A DNA stretch of 64,000 nt from Candidatus Rifleibacteriota bacterium (GCA_015233155.1 JADFYG010000010.1:44659-108658), one strand, 5' to 3'. Numbered from the stretch's first letter, positions 1-9,181 are shown. The notes: a model not told the origin generated them from the sequence alone. Program-made: numbers and translations.

Positions 1-873
1 TCGCTCATAGATAAGGGACTTCATCCGCGTTTACGGCCTGGTGATGAGCTGCAACGCGAAAAATCCCCGCTCTCGCACCCCACGGAAATCCTGGATGAAG
101 CCTTCTTTCTGATCACGCGCAATTTCGACAGAATCGTCTCGGCCTCTTTGCGAAGCGGAAGTATAAAAATCTTAACGGGGTTCCTGTTTATATGTGCCCC
201 ATATTGGCTGAGCTCCGCCGATTCTTCCTGGCTCCAACAGGAAGCATACAGCATATTTATCTGGTTGTTCGTCATTCACCAGGTGCTGGTACGCCCATAC
301 GCCTGGGAGACAACCGGCCGTGCCATACTGGCTAACTATCCTGAAAAAAGCGTTCGCAAGGCTGCCATCGGCGAGTTTTCCAGCTATCGCTTCCAGCAAA
401 TTTTCTTTGGAAACGCATTATTTCGTCTGGTGATGTTGGGCCCCATACTGTTTTTCTGGCAAAGTCTGCTGGTTCAAATTAATCATTATACCTCTCTCGA
501 TCCACTCTATGTAGCACTTGCCATAGCCTTTATGGCTTTCATACTGTATCTGAATCCTTTTTTTATGCCGCTTCATATTTTAAGCGGCAAGCCTGTTACA
601 GCGACGATTTCAGAGAGCATCGAACTGGGCGGCCAGAAGCGCTGGGTGTTGAACGGCATATATTTAAATTTCCTTGCAATGACACTGGGCCTATATATCA
701 TGCTTGGCATGAACGTATTGTTCATTTTACAAATGTTATTTAATGTAGATCACAGCGGATGCATTGTCGGCGCCATTTTAATTGCCGATGCCATCATAGA
801 CCCGCTCTGGATGTCCTGTCGTTTGCTCATTACGCGACTCTGCATGAACAGCTCGTCTCTGGAGGGCATATGA
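1..873 (+). CDS. Multi-pass membrane protein, 5' end outside the window
   Basis: The frame is open from base 1 with no stop, so the gene starts upstream; a TTG at 148 is only an internal codon. About 290 codons are visible. The first 50 residues are polar, followed by roughly six hydrophobic segments (about residues 52-69, 82-100, 140-160, 168-190, 215-250 and 255-278). No catalytic motif is seen. It is the first visible gene of an operon with DUF4129, DUF4350, MoxR and DUF58 proteins, and its stop overlaps the next start (ATGA at 870-873). By position it is likely the integral-membrane partner of that complex. The function is not established; the membrane assignment is firm. Confidence 0.75.
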   Translation, partial: SLIDKGLHPRLRPGDELQREKSPLSHPTEILDEAFFLITRNFDRIVSASLRSGSIKILTGFLFICAPYWLSSADSSWLQQEAYSIFIWLFVIHQVLVRPYAWETTGRAILANYPEKSVRKAAIGEFSSYRFQQIFFGNALFRLVMLGPILFFWQSLLVQINHYTSLDPLYVALAIAFMAFILYLNPFFMPLHILSGKPVTATISESIELGGQKRWVLNGIYLNFLAMTLGLYIMLGMNVLFILQMLFNVDHSGCIVGAILIADAIIDPLWMSCRLLITRLCMNSSSLEGI

Positions 874-2342
874 AACTATCTTCTAACTCTTTTAGAGCCT
901 GTCTTCCGATCATTTTTCTGTCTGTCGCAACTATGGCATCAGCGGTTTCTTTTAAGGCATTTGAAACCATAACTGAGAGTATTCAGACATCGCATGACAA
1001 CTCAGGCAGTATCACCACCGGAGCCACCGAATGGGCAAGCCTACTTGGGAAGCTCGCCAGAATAAAAAGCATTTCGATCGACAAAAACGAGTATCCTGCG
1101 GATTTCGAGTGGGTGGAATCATCCTGGATCGAGATCAGCAAGATAAAAAATGATGTTCAGCGCAGAACAGCAGCAGAGGCCTTTTTCGACACGATCGATG
1201 GCCTTGTACGCGCCTATCATGCTCCGATCAACAAAACCTGGAACCCCAACGTAATACGTGCGAACTTCCAGCAAGCCATAAAAGATACCCGACCCGTCGA
1301 TGAATCAATTATCGCCCAGGGTTACAACATTTCCATCCGTGATATCTGCCCAGACGGGTACTATGTCCAAGGTATCATGGGAGAAGTAACCGCAATGCGG
1401 TTGATTGCGAACTCTTTTAAAGCCTCCTGCGATGTCAAAGAAACCTCCAATAATGTCACCACGCACTATTCCTCATCCGGTTCGACAGGCGGGGCCGTCT
1501 ATTCCGGCACATCGGGCGGACGGGTGACCTTTCCGACTTCCGGCACTGGAACAGGCACAAAGACCAGCACGAATCAAACCAGTCTACCAAACCCCGGAAG
1601 CATCGTGGGCAGTTCGATTGCAACAACGAATCAAAGCGGGTATTCCGGCGGAAGTGTGAATTCAGTTTCTCCCGGAAACTTAGTCAATACGCCATTAACA
1701 TATGAGGGAGGGAGTTCAGTTTCACGCCCTAACATCGTGGCAACAAAAGTGACTCCACCAAGCTCCGCGCAGCCATTCCATTCAACTCCGCCGTCATCCC
1801 CACCGTCATATCCGACTTCATCCCACATTCCGGAAGCAGTTCCCGTTGTTATAGGTCTTGGCCTCGGCGGCATCGGAATGATCTTTTTCATCTCCATTCT
1901 GGTGTCGATGGTGCTTTCATTTTTTGGACTTTTGTATTACATCTTCAAAACCGCGAAAAAAAATCTCACATCCCCTGCCCCTATTACTGTCGTAATGGAG
2001 CAGTCGATCATCTCCGCGGAACATGTCCATATTCCCACACTTCATGAAGACGCCGTTTTGCTGGCCCGGCAAGGAAAATATGACCATGCGATTCGGCTGC
2101 TCACAGTTGGATCCATGCTTCTCCTCGATGAACGCAGGGTGCTCAACTTCCAAAACTCCATCACGAATGGCGAATATCTTAGAAACCTCATTGAATGTGA
2201 GCATGAAGAGCTGCAATCTCTCTGGCGTATTCCACTGAATCTTTTCGACAATCTCATATATGGTTTCAAAGTACCGGGTTGGGACGAATTCGCTGTTTTT
2301 GAGACACTATATCTCAAATTACGCGACATGAAAGGCATCTGA
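870..2342 (+). CDS. Secreted/anchored protein with C-terminal DUF4129 domain
   Basis: The start at 870 was chosen because GGAGG lies at 861-865, the ATG overlaps the upstream stop (ATGA), and a signal peptide ending in ASA near residue 25 follows. The open frame extends further upstream only inside the previous gene. The 490-residue product has an extracytoplasmic region to about residue 190, a Ser/Thr/Gly/Pro-rich linker to about 325, a transmembrane segment at about 323-360, and a cytoplasmic tail. The tail has the DUF4129 pattern: repeated small residues, TNGEYLRNL, then FDNLIYG. DUF4129 proteins usually accompany MoxR and DUF58 genes, as here. The biochemical role is unknown. The long low-complexity linker is unusual for the family. 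Confidence 0.8.
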   Translation: MKLSSNSFRACLPIIFLSVATMASAVSFKAFETITESIQTSHDNSGSITTGATEWASLLGKLARIKSISIDKNEYPADFEWVESSWIEISKIKNDVQRRTAAEAFFDTIDGLVRAYHAPINKTWNPNVIRANFQQAIKDTRPVDESIIAQGYNISIRDICPDGYYVQGIMGEVTAMRLIANSFKASCDVKETSNNVTTHYSSSGSTGGAVYSGTSGGRVTFPTSGTGTGTKTSTNQTSLPNPGSIVGSSIATTNQSGYSGGSVNSVSPGNLVNTPLTYEGGSSVSRPNIVATKVTPPSSAQPFHSTPPSSPPSYPTSSHIPEAVPVVIGLGLGGIGMIFFISILVSMVLSFFGLLYYIFKTAKKNLTSPAPITVVMEQSIISAEHVHIPTLHEDAVLLARQGKYDHAIRLLTVGSMLLLDERRVLNFQNSITNGEYLRNLIECEHEELQSLWRIPLNLFDNLIYGFKVPGWDEFAVFETLYLKLRDMKGI

Positions 2343-2347
2343 ATCAT

Positions 2348-3580
2348 ATGGACAGACTAAAAGGCTATTTCATACTGATCCTTTCACTGTTCGTTTTTTC
2401 GATGTGGGGCATCAATCTGATAAGCCTCGCTCAGATTGAAACAGAAATTCCAGGGATTCCTTCCAGCGAACGTACTGAAACACACACAACCGAGGTTGCT
2501 CCAAAACCATTCCTGTATTTTTTCCTCAAAAACGCAGGCTTTGAAGTACGTCTTATATCCGGTGTCCCAACAGTAAATCAGCCACTTTTGATCGTCGACC
2601 CGCCCGTAAAACTCGATGCCACCTTTAATCAGGCTCTTTTACGATGGGTGCGGGCAGGCGGAACGCTTGTAATAGTGAACTCGAGCTCATCCACCCCGCT
2701 GCAATTAGCGTCTTCTCTCGGTGCAGAGCCGGCTTCCCAGGATTCAGTCGAACGGCCGATCGCCACGGGCTTATTTCCAAATATGAAAGATGTGGGAACT
2801 CTGAATATCACGAGCGGATATAATACCCCTTCCACGAATCCCTTTCATCTGTTTTTCAAGCGTGATGATGGCGCGTCACCTGTCATGGAAACCTGGCGAG
2901 GAAGCGGAAACGTCATTTTGATTAATGGATCTGATTTTTCCAGTCCCAATGGACTGAAGCAGGCGGACAATGTGATCTGGCTGGTCAGATTGCTTGAATC
3001 GATCTCTCCCGGCCATCAACTGACAATGCTGGATCCGAGGATAATCATAAATGTTGTTTCGCGAACCACGACTGGTGTTGCCGCAACTCCCTCCCGAAAA
3101 ATTTCCAAAACCTTTGTATCGCTCTGGAGTCTGATCAGCTCGAATCCTATAAGTTGGGTCCTGGCACAGCTTGCCTTTGCCTTGCTTGCTTACTTCTACG
3201 CTCTGGGACGCCGATTCGGCCGTCCGATTCCACTTTCATCAGCCACTACCTCCCATGATTCCTTCATTACCGGCATGGGACGCCTTCTGCACCGCAGATG
3301 CTCTTCCGCTTTCGCGGCACAACACATTCAGCAATCGATTATATCTTCCATGCGACCACGTCTGGGGCTTCCGCCAAATGCCGATATGACCGCTGTTGTC
3401 AGCCGCTTCGGAGTCCTGTATCCACAACATCTGAAACAATTTCGGGCCTCTCTGCTGGGGCTTACAGAGTTGAGTACCAAAGGAGTCGCGACAGCCGCGA
3501 CTCAGGAGGACGAAGCAGCATTACTGAAGCATGTTAGAGGTTTGGAGACCATTCGAAAGGAATTGAAGATACATGATTGA
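2348..3580 (+). CDS. DUF4350 domain-containing membrane protein
   Basis: This 410-residue protein has an N-terminal membrane anchor (about residues 8-28), an extracytoplasmic domain, a second transmembrane segment near residues 266-290 and a cytoplasmic tail of about 120 residues. The middle carries the DUF4350 pattern: LLIVDPP, then LLRWVRAGGTLVIV, which resembles a class I glutamine-amidotransferase fold without an obvious nucleophile. It starts 5 bases after the DUF4129 gene and overlaps the MoxR gene by 8 bases, so the genes are probably co-translated. In known loci DUF4350 proteins pair with MoxR ATPases and DUF58 proteins; a joint role in envelope-protein maturation is inferred. Confidence 0.8.
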   Translation: MDRLKGYFILILSLFVFSMWGINLISLAQIETEIPGIPSSERTETHTTEVAPKPFLYFFLKNAGFEVRLISGVPTVNQPLLIVDPPVKLDATFNQALLRWVRAGGTLVIVNSSSSTPLQLASSLGAEPASQDSVERPIATGLFPNMKDVGTLNITSGYNTPSTNPFHLFFKRDDGASPVMETWRGSGNVILINGSDFSSPNGLKQADNVIWLVRLLESISPGHQLTMLDPRIIINVVSRTTTGVAATPSRKISKTFVSLWSLISSNPISWVLAQLAFALLAYFYALGRRFGRPIPLSSATTSHDSFITGMGRLLHRRCSSAFAAQHIQQSIISSMRPRLGLPPNADMTAVVSRFGVLYPQHLKQFRASLLGLTELSTKGVATAATQEDEAALLKHVRGLETIRKELKIHD

Positions 3581-4532
3581 AATCCCACAGGTAAAAGAGC
3601 TCATCGGCCAGATGAAGGCCGAGATCAAAAAGGTCATAGTCGGCCAGGAAAGAGTTGTTGATCTGATTATTGCGGCCCTTCTGATTCGAGGACACGTGTT
3701 GATAGAAGGCGTCCCGGGAACCGCGAAGACGCTGACCGTTAAAACCATTTCCCGAATCATCGGCGCGGGTTTCCGGCGATTGCAGATGACTCCTGATCTG
3801 ATGCCATCGGACGTTGTCGGAACGACTGTGTACGATGTAAAGACAGGAGAATTTCGTGTCCAGAAGGGGCCAATCTTCAGCGATCTCATATTGGTCGACG
3901 AAATAAATCGTGCTCCGGCGAAGACTCAGTCGGCTCTGCTCGAATGCATGGAGGAGCGCCAGGTAACCATTGAGGGGAATCGTTTCGATCTTTCTCCTAT
4001 ATTTATGGTGCTTGCCACCCAGAATCCGCTCGAATATGAAGGCACATACGCGTTGCCAGAGGCCCAGCTGGATCGTTTCATGTTTAAAATACTGATCTCA
4101 TACCCGGAAGGCTCCGAGGAAAATCAAGTACTCGAAAAATTCGAAGCGGGTTTCCGCGCTGATGAACTCAAGAATGTCGGTCTTTCCGTTTTGGCCGACG
4201 TTGAGAAAGTTCGCGCCTGTCAAGAAGCCATCCGCGCAGTAAAAACAAAGCCGGGAATCATAGACTATATAACCGGGCTTGTACGTTTAACCCGCACATG
4301 GAACGACCTCCAGGTTGGCGGTGGAGTGCGCTCCTCTATTGGCTTGCATCTGGCATCAAAAGCCGTCGCCCTGATGGATGGCCGCGACTTCGTCACACCG
4401 GACGACGTAAAAGCAGTGATTTTCCCGGTGATGCGTCACCGTATCATTCTAAAACCGGAAGCTGAAATCGAAGGAATTACCCCGGACGATGCCTTGAAGG
4501 CAATCGTAGGGCAGGTAAAGGTTCCGCGGTGA
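3573..4532 (+). CDS. MoxR-family AAA+ ATPase
   Basis: The 319-residue protein is full length for the family. The Walker A motif GVPGTAKT is at residues 46-53. The Walker B motif LILVDEINRAP, near residues 103-113, is followed by the family hallmark TQSALLECMEE. A sensor 1 region ATQNP and the MoxR-typical LPEAQLDRFMFK follow. MoxR ATPases are chaperone-like and work with DUF58/VWA proteins to assemble or activate enzyme complexes; both partner types are adjacent. It overlaps the DUF4350 gene by 8 bases and the DUF58 gene by 4 bases. The substrate is unknown. Confidence 0.95.
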   Translation: MIEIPQVKELIGQMKAEIKKVIVGQERVVDLIIAALLIRGHVLIEGVPGTAKTLTVKTISRIIGAGFRRLQMTPDLMPSDVVGTTVYDVKTGEFRVQKGPIFSDLILVDEINRAPAKTQSALLECMEERQVTIEGNRFDLSPIFMVLATQNPLEYEGTYALPEAQLDRFMFKILISYPEGSEENQVLEKFEAGFRADELKNVGLSVLADVEKVRACQEAIRAVKTKPGIIDYITGLVRLTRTWNDLQVGGGVRSSIGLHLASKAVALMDGRDFVTPDDVKAVIFPVMRHRIILKPEAEIEGITPDDALKAIVGQVKVPR

Positions 4533-6055
4533 GCGAAAACGGGAAACCGGAAAAAGCAAAGCCGAGTCGTCTGACTCTCGGCTACCTGACAAGCATTCTG
4601 GGGCTTGTCGGGGGTATTTATGCCGCCCTCACATGGCCGAATATAGTCTGTCCGGGGGCTATTATCATTGCTCTGGTCCTGAAAATAATCGAGCCATATC
4701 TTCCAGAGGCTCCCAGGTTCAAGCTTCTGGATAATTTGGCCAATGTTGCCGTAACAACTCGTGTCATTCTTTTGGCGTTATGTGGAACATTACCCCTGAT
4801 GCTGGCTTCCTCCCATACCCAGGCGATATCGTTCATGATCGCATACGACATCCTGCTTTTTCTCATGATTTACATAGATCTTCGTATTTCCCCGAAACTC
4901 GAAGACATTGAAGTAAGTCGTGTTATATCGGGCAAACTTTCTCTCGATGAACCGAATGAAGTATTTCTCCGGCTCAGGAATCACTCTGGCCGTCGGTTGT
5001 TTGTGACTCTGCGCGACGAGTATCCAAGAGGTTTTCATGCAAGCCATCGCGAACTTGATACTCCGGTGGAACGACGTAGTGAGGCGGTTGTCAAATATCG
5101 CGTAACTCCCTCGCATCGCGGGGATTTCCTCTTCGGAAATCTGGTAATACGCTATCGCGGGATTTTTGAACTCGTCGAACGTCAGAAAGTAATCGAAGCG
5201 CCAACCAAAGTCGAGGTGTATCCGAATTTAAGAAATATCTCGCGATTCGAATTATCCGTGAAACGCCGGCACCTCGGAGAAATCGGACTCAAACCCGAAC
5301 GTCGGCGCGGCTCCGGAACCGAATTTGAAAGCCTTCGCGAATATGTCCCGGGCGATGAATTCCGTAAGATTGACTGGAAGGCCTCCGCACGCAAGGGCAA
5401 GATGATTTCACGTGATTATCAGTCTGAAACCAACCAGTCCGTCGTCATTGCGATCGACTGTAGTCGTCCGATGGGTGCCCACGCAGGGAAGTTGACTTTG
5501 CTCGATTTTGCGGTGAATGCCTCGCTTTTGCTGGGCTGGCAGATATTGAAAAAGGAAGACAAAATCGGTTTGCTGACATTTTCCGATCAGGTGCATTCCT
5601 TCACGCCCCCGAAACGCGGGAAGCGTCACTACCAACAGTTCCTTAAAAGTATCTACAATCTTCAATCCCGCCCTGTAGAGCCCGATTATGATAAGCCATT
5701 GCGTTTTCTGATGGGAGCTCGCATGAAACGCTCACTGATCATTATTTTGACCGATCTGACTGCGGGAGATGCTGCTTCGCGGCTCCGGGAGACAATCGGG
5801 CTGTTGAGTCGCAAGCATCTTCCGATCGTTATTTCCATAGTCACTCCTGAGGTATGTGAATCGGCCGCCAAACTCCCGGATTCAAATGAAGATGTCTACA
5901 GAAAAATCATCGCCATAGATATGCTCAATCGTGTAAAACAATCGAAGAAGGCCATGACAGCACTTGGTGTGACCGCCATTTCAATGCAGCCACATGAACT
6001 ATGCTCCGGCCTGTTGTCGAACTATATGTCAGTCAAGCTGCGGGGGCGAATCTAG
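4529..6055 (+). CDS. DUF58 domain-containing protein (VWA-like)
   Basis: It starts with GTG at 4529, overlapping the MoxR stop (GTGA). The 508-residue protein has N-terminal hydrophobic segments (about residues 16-55 and 75-115) and a beta-rich middle. The DUF58 signature runs over about residues 260-289, with RRGSGTEFESLREY and FRKIDWKASAR. A von Willebrand A-like domain follows, with a degenerate MIDAS motif (AIDCSRPMG near 308-316) and a later ILTDLTAG. DUF58 proteins pair with MoxR ATPases. As last gene of the operon it ends just before a large inverted repeat that probably terminates transcription. Confidence 0.92.
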   Translation: MSENGKPEKAKPSRLTLGYLTSILGLVGGIYAALTWPNIVCPGAIIIALVLKIIEPYLPEAPRFKLLDNLANVAVTTRVILLALCGTLPLMLASSHTQAISFMIAYDILLFLMIYIDLRISPKLEDIEVSRVISGKLSLDEPNEVFLRLRNHSGRRLFVTLRDEYPRGFHASHRELDTPVERRSEAVVKYRVTPSHRGDFLFGNLVIRYRGIFELVERQKVIEAPTKVEVYPNLRNISRFELSVKRRHLGEIGLKPERRRGSGTEFESLREYVPGDEFRKIDWKASARKGKMISRDYQSETNQSVVIAIDCSRPMGAHAGKLTLLDFAVNASLLLGWQILKKEDKIGLLTFSDQVHSFTPPKRGKRHYQQFLKSIYNLQSRPVEPDYDKPLRFLMGARMKRSLIIILTDLTAGDAASRLRETIGLLSRKHLPIVISIVTPEVCESAAKLPDSNEDVYRKIIAIDMLNRVKQSKKAMTALGVTAISMQPHELCSGLLSNYMSVKLRGRI

Positions 6056-6077
6056 ATATAAGACACTGTTTTGTCGT

Positions 6078-6137
6078 AATAAGAGCCTGTCAGAAAATAA
6101 CCGAGGCACAAAGGTTAGTTTCCCGCAGGCTCTTATT
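6078..6137. terminator. Bidirectional terminator-like nested inverted repeat
   Basis: A perfect 12-bp inverted repeat (AATAAGAGCCTG at 6078-6089, complement at 6126-6137) encloses a second stem (6094-6102 with 6113-6121, one mismatch). It lies between the convergent DUF58 and cheV genes and is A/T-rich at its feet, so it can act in both directions. The terminator role is inferred from position and structure. Confidence 0.7.
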
Positions 6138-6152
6138 TCATAACATAGGGGC

Positions 6153-7106
6153 CTATTTTGCGACTGATGCGCTTCCCTTGCCCATTTCCTGATCGATAAG
6201 GCCAATAAGATCGTCCAGTTCCGGTTTGGCGAGACAGTGATCGGCGCCGACCTGCGTGCATTTGCGGGCCATTTCGTCATTTATCATCGATGAAAACATT
6301 ATGATAGGCACTCCGGACGTTTCCGCATTGCTCTTGATATTTCTGCAGAAGGTCAGTCCATCCATGATCGGCATCTCTATATCAGATACGATCACATCGA
6401 GAACGTCGATTAGCTTCTTATTTTGAGCGGCGCCTTTTTGTTGAAAAGAGTGAACAATTTTCAACGCCTCTTCACCGTTAGCCGCGACATTGACATGTTT
6501 GAATCCTGACGCAGTAAGCTTGTTGATGATCTTTGTCTGAATCACCTTGGAGTCTTCCACTATAAGCAGATTTGCATTAGCACGCCTGTCTGAACCGTCA
6601 CCCTTGGAAATAGCCGAAGGCGCGTCGGACATTGCACTTCCGGGAAATATATCATTAATGATGCATTCAAAATCAAGAATGAGAATTTCACGTTTTTCTA
6701 TGTGGAAAGAGCCGGTAATGAATGATGAATGATGGGTCAGAATGGGATGCATAGGAGTAAAATCCGCCCAGGAAATACGGTGAATACGAGAAACGCCATC
6801 GACCAGAAAAGCATTGATCGACTGGTTGAATTCAGAAATCAGAATGACCTGGCGAGTTCCTTCCGAAGCTGGTGGAAGATTAAGTATCTTATGAAGGTCA
6901 ATAAGGGGGACTGCATGGCCGCGAAAAATTATAGTTCCGAGAACTCCGGGGGGCTCACCTATCAGGAATGTGACGTTTGACGCCATATAAAGAACAATTT
7001 CGCGAATCTTCGCTACGTTGATACCGTAGCTTTGTTTTCCCATATAAAACTCGGCGACTTCGAGTTCGTTCGTACCACTTTCCAACAGAATTTCAGTCTT
7101 AGCCAT
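6153..7106 (-). CDS. cheV: CheV-like chemotaxis coupling protein (CheW + receiver)
   Basis: The 317-residue protein has an N-terminal CheW domain (about residues 14-160; conserved YGINVAKIREIV and GTIIFRGHAVPLIDL) and a C-terminal receiver domain (about 185-310). The phospho-acceptor Asp is near residue 241 in VIVSDIEMPIMDG, the acidic residues are in IVEDSK, and the lysine is in CLAKPE. This is the CheV architecture: an adaptor linking chemoreceptors to CheA whose coupling is tuned by phosphorylation. AGAGAGG lies just upstream of the ATG. No receptor, cheA or other che gene is nearby, so its partners must lie elsewhere. Confidence 0.9.
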   Translation of the reverse strand: MAKTEILLESGTNELEVAEFYMGKQSYGINVAKIREIVLYMASNVTFLIGEPPGVLGTIIFRGHAVPLIDLHKILNLPPASEGTRQVILISEFNQSINAFLVDGVSRIHRISWADFTPMHPILTHHSSFITGSFHIEKREILILDFECIINDIFPGSAMSDAPSAISKGDGSDRRANANLLIVEDSKVIQTKIINKLTASGFKHVNVAANGEEALKIVHSFQQKGAAQNKKLIDVLDVIVSDIEMPIMDGLTFCRNIKSNAETSGVPIIMFSSMINDEMARKCTQVGADHCLAKPELDDLIGLIDQEMGKGSASVAK

Positions 7107-7230
7107 GGTTGTTTCCTCTCTTTGAGAAGATTCAATAACAACTTATCAATCCCAGGTCAGTAAATCGACTATCATTTATTGATGATAACACATCTTCACG
7201 CTTTTGGCATGATCATGAAAGAGATTCCCG

Positions 7231-8286
7231 TCATCTCAAAAGCGGGCTGGCTGCATCGACAGATTCGGAGCGCCTTCGGAACAACTCTTTCAGGCGTTCC
7301 AGCGAAATCCCGCCCATTGCCAGATAAATGAGAATCAATTCAATCAATAACGCACCGATAAGATATCGCCAGATCACATCGATACTCACCAAGGGGGTAA
7401 TTTGCGCCTCGACAAACGCCGCAAGTATAAACATGGGAAAAGCCCCGGCAATGATTTTCACGGCATCGAGTCCTTCCTGGGCCAGCCAGTCCCGGCGCCG
7501 GTGCGGACCGGGTTTAATAAGAGCGAACGCAATAATGAAGCCTGCCCCGCTACACAGAAAAATGGTGATCAGTTCAATGCTGAGATGGGGAAATATAAGA
7601 GAACCGGTTGAAGCGAGACGGCCGGCCCCCTGAGCCATCGACACGATGCCTCCCAGCATTATCCCATTTATTATAAGCATATATATTGTGCCCAGACCGA
7701 AGGGTAATCCTCCAAGAAAGGCAAGAATCGCGACCTGTATATTGTGCGTGAGAGTCGCAGTTGTAAATGTCATCTGATCTGTAGAAGAACCGTATTGATA
7801 AAGACTCGCCTCAATACAAGATTTTAATTTCGCAGGAATTACCAGATCTAGAAGCTTCGAATCGTGACTTATACAGAGAAAACCTATGGAGAAAGAAAAA
7901 GCGTAAATCAAAAATGCGACCAGGAAATAGTGAATTCTAGCCCGCACCAAACGAGGAAATTCAGACCAGTAAAATGTAACGATATCCATGACGCGAAGCG
8001 ACGGCTTCCGGTAAATCTGGGAGTAGGCACGCCCCACCAGGCCGTTCAGGTTTCCCGCAAGAATTGCATCACCCCGCGCACGCGCCTTTCCAAGATCGGT
8101 AAGAGTCTTTTGGTACAGCATCCCGATCTCACAGACATCCTGCGGAGTGGCGTCGAACAGGGAAGTTTCCATGCGGGTGAGAATCTCGTCAAGGCGGTCC
8201 CAGCGTCGCTCTGGAAGCTCTTCGGATGCCGATGATGATTTTTTGCGGGAGGAGAATTCTGTCGTCGAACTGCTTGAACTGGTCAT
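7231..8286 (-). CDS. SpoIIM-family (stage II sporulation protein M-like) membrane protein
   Basis: The start at 8286 is preferred because GAGGAG precedes it by 11 bases just past the previous gene; an upstream in-frame start at 8313 would overlap that gene by 20 bases. The 351-residue protein has a Ser-rich polar N-terminus, a helical segment, and about six transmembrane helices. The SpoIIM pattern is visible: YWSEFPRLVRARIHYF before the first helix, then HNIQVAILAFLGG and PHLSIELITIFLCSGAGF. In non-sporulating bacteria this family commonly sits beside MoxR, DUF58 and RDD-type genes, which agrees with the operon at 870-6055. The molecular role is unknown. Confidence 0.88.
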   Translation of the reverse strand: MTSSSSSTTEFSSRKKSSSASEELPERRWDRLDEILTRMETSLFDATPQDVCEIGMLYQKTLTDLGKARARGDAILAGNLNGLVGRAYSQIYRKPSLRVMDIVTFYWSEFPRLVRARIHYFLVAFLIYAFSFSIGFLCISHDSKLLDLVIPAKLKSCIEASLYQYGSSTDQMTFTTATLTHNIQVAILAFLGGLPFGLGTIYMLIINGIMLGGIVSMAQGAGRLASTGSLIFPHLSIELITIFLCSGAGFIIAFALIKPGPHRRRDWLAQEGLDAVKIIAGAFPMFILAAFVEAQITPLVSIDVIWRYLIGALLIELILIYLAMGGISLERLKELFRRRSESVDAASPLLR

Positions 8287-8293
8287 TGTATCA

Positions 8294-8803
8294 TTACTCC
8301 TCGACTGTTCCATGAATTACGCAACTGATGCGGCCTTTATCGGTGGAAAGATCGCCGATACTGTAATATGAACAAGATATCTCAACATGAGAAAGAGGCG
8401 CTTTCAAATACTTCTCGTTTACCAGGAATCCGTTGTTCATAGCATCCGAATCAGAAATTTTATTAACCATCACGGAGTGATCCATGTTGTACATTTCTAC
8501 TGCACCCAACAAGACACGCATATTCGCATAGCAGGCTTTTTTCCGGGCTTCCTCGCGCGCTTTGCCAAACCCCGGGTAGGCGATAGAGGAAACCACCATC
8601 AATATACCTATTACAATGAGTATCAATAACCAGGGCCCCCCGGCTTCAGAAGAGACGCTACCCGGGGGTGGGAAAAAGATAACCTGGTCAGTATCAGAAT
8701 CAACATCCGCTATCTCGAAGCCGCAGGAACGACAGAAATGATTAGTTTCCTGTGCAGTCGCTCCGCATCCGTTGCAGAACCGATCCTTGAGGAACATCGA
8801 CAT
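8294..8803 (-). CDS. Zinc-ribbon protein fused to a pseudopilin-like segment
   Basis: The 169-residue protein begins with a CxxC...CxxC zinc ribbon (CNGCG about residues 10-14, CRSCG about 24-28) and an acidic stretch. A transmembrane helix at about residues 56-78 follows, directly continued by YPGFGKAREEARKKACYANM and a LGAVEMYNMDH stretch. That helix-plus-tail resembles the post-helix part of type II/IV pseudopilins. No prepilin peptidase site with a short leader is present, because the ribbon sits where the leader would be. The ribbon is expected on the cytoplasmic side and the tail outside. The first 47 residues closely match the neighbouring upstream gene. Function is unknown. Confidence 0.72.
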   Translation of the reverse strand: MSMFLKDRFCNGCGATAQETNHFCRSCGFEIADVDSDTDQVIFFPPPGSVSSEAGGPWLLILIVIGILMVVSSIAYPGFGKAREEARKKACYANMRVLLGAVEMYNMDHSVMVNKISDSDAMNNGFLVNEKYLKAPLSHVEISCSYYSIGDLSTDKGRISCVIHGTVEE

Positions 8804-8831
8804 TGCAGGCTCCAGAATGCTACTTTCTTAT

Positions 8832-8861
8832 ATTCTAGTCTGATTTCCAAAAAAACACCAG
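8832..8861 (-). promoter_or_regulatory. Possible promoter before the zinc-ribbon/pseudopilin gene
   Basis: On the minus strand a TAGAAT -10-like hexamer (plus 8832-8837) lies about 29 bases before the start. The same hexamer and flanking bases recur at 9264-9269 before the paralogous gene. The conservation supports a shared regulatory region or a duplicated block. The -35 is weak. Confidence 0.35.
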
Positions 8862-8862
8862 A

Positions 8863-9132
8863 TTACTTCACCCATTCCACGAGATATATGCACAACACAA
8901 TGACTCCGACAATAACACCAAAAAAAATATTCATGAGAGAAATTCCGGGTTCTTTGACTTCCTGAGAGATGTCGTTTGGGGCAAAGTTTTCCGGGGTTGG
9001 AAAGAAAGTAACCTGATCAATGTCCGAATCCGCATCTGATATTTCGAAGCCGCATGAACGGCAGAACCTATAATTATCCCGCGCCAAAACCCCGCATCCG
9101 CAACAGAATCTATCCTTGAGGAACAGCGTCAT
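8863..9132 (-). CDS. Small zinc-ribbon membrane protein, tandem paralogue
   Basis: The start at 9132 was chosen by alignment with the neighbouring paralogue: both begin M(T/S)xFLKDRFC. The 89-residue product has the zinc ribbon CCGCG...CRSCGFEI, the same acidic DSDxDQV stretch and FFP motif, and one C-terminal transmembrane helix (about residues 66-85). It lacks the pseudopilin-like tail of its neighbour. The two genes are an obvious tandem duplication with diverged C-termini. No enzymatic motif is present. Roles in scaffolding or sensing at the membrane are only inferred. Confidence 0.7.
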   Translation of the reverse strand: MTLFLKDRFCCGCGVLARDNYRFCRSCGFEISDADSDIDQVTFFPTPENFAPNDISQEVKEPGISLMNIFFGVIVGVIVLCIYLVEWVK

Positions 9133-9181
9133 GTCTGATGACTCCAGAATACTATGTAGGTGTATTGAATTTTGTTTTATC

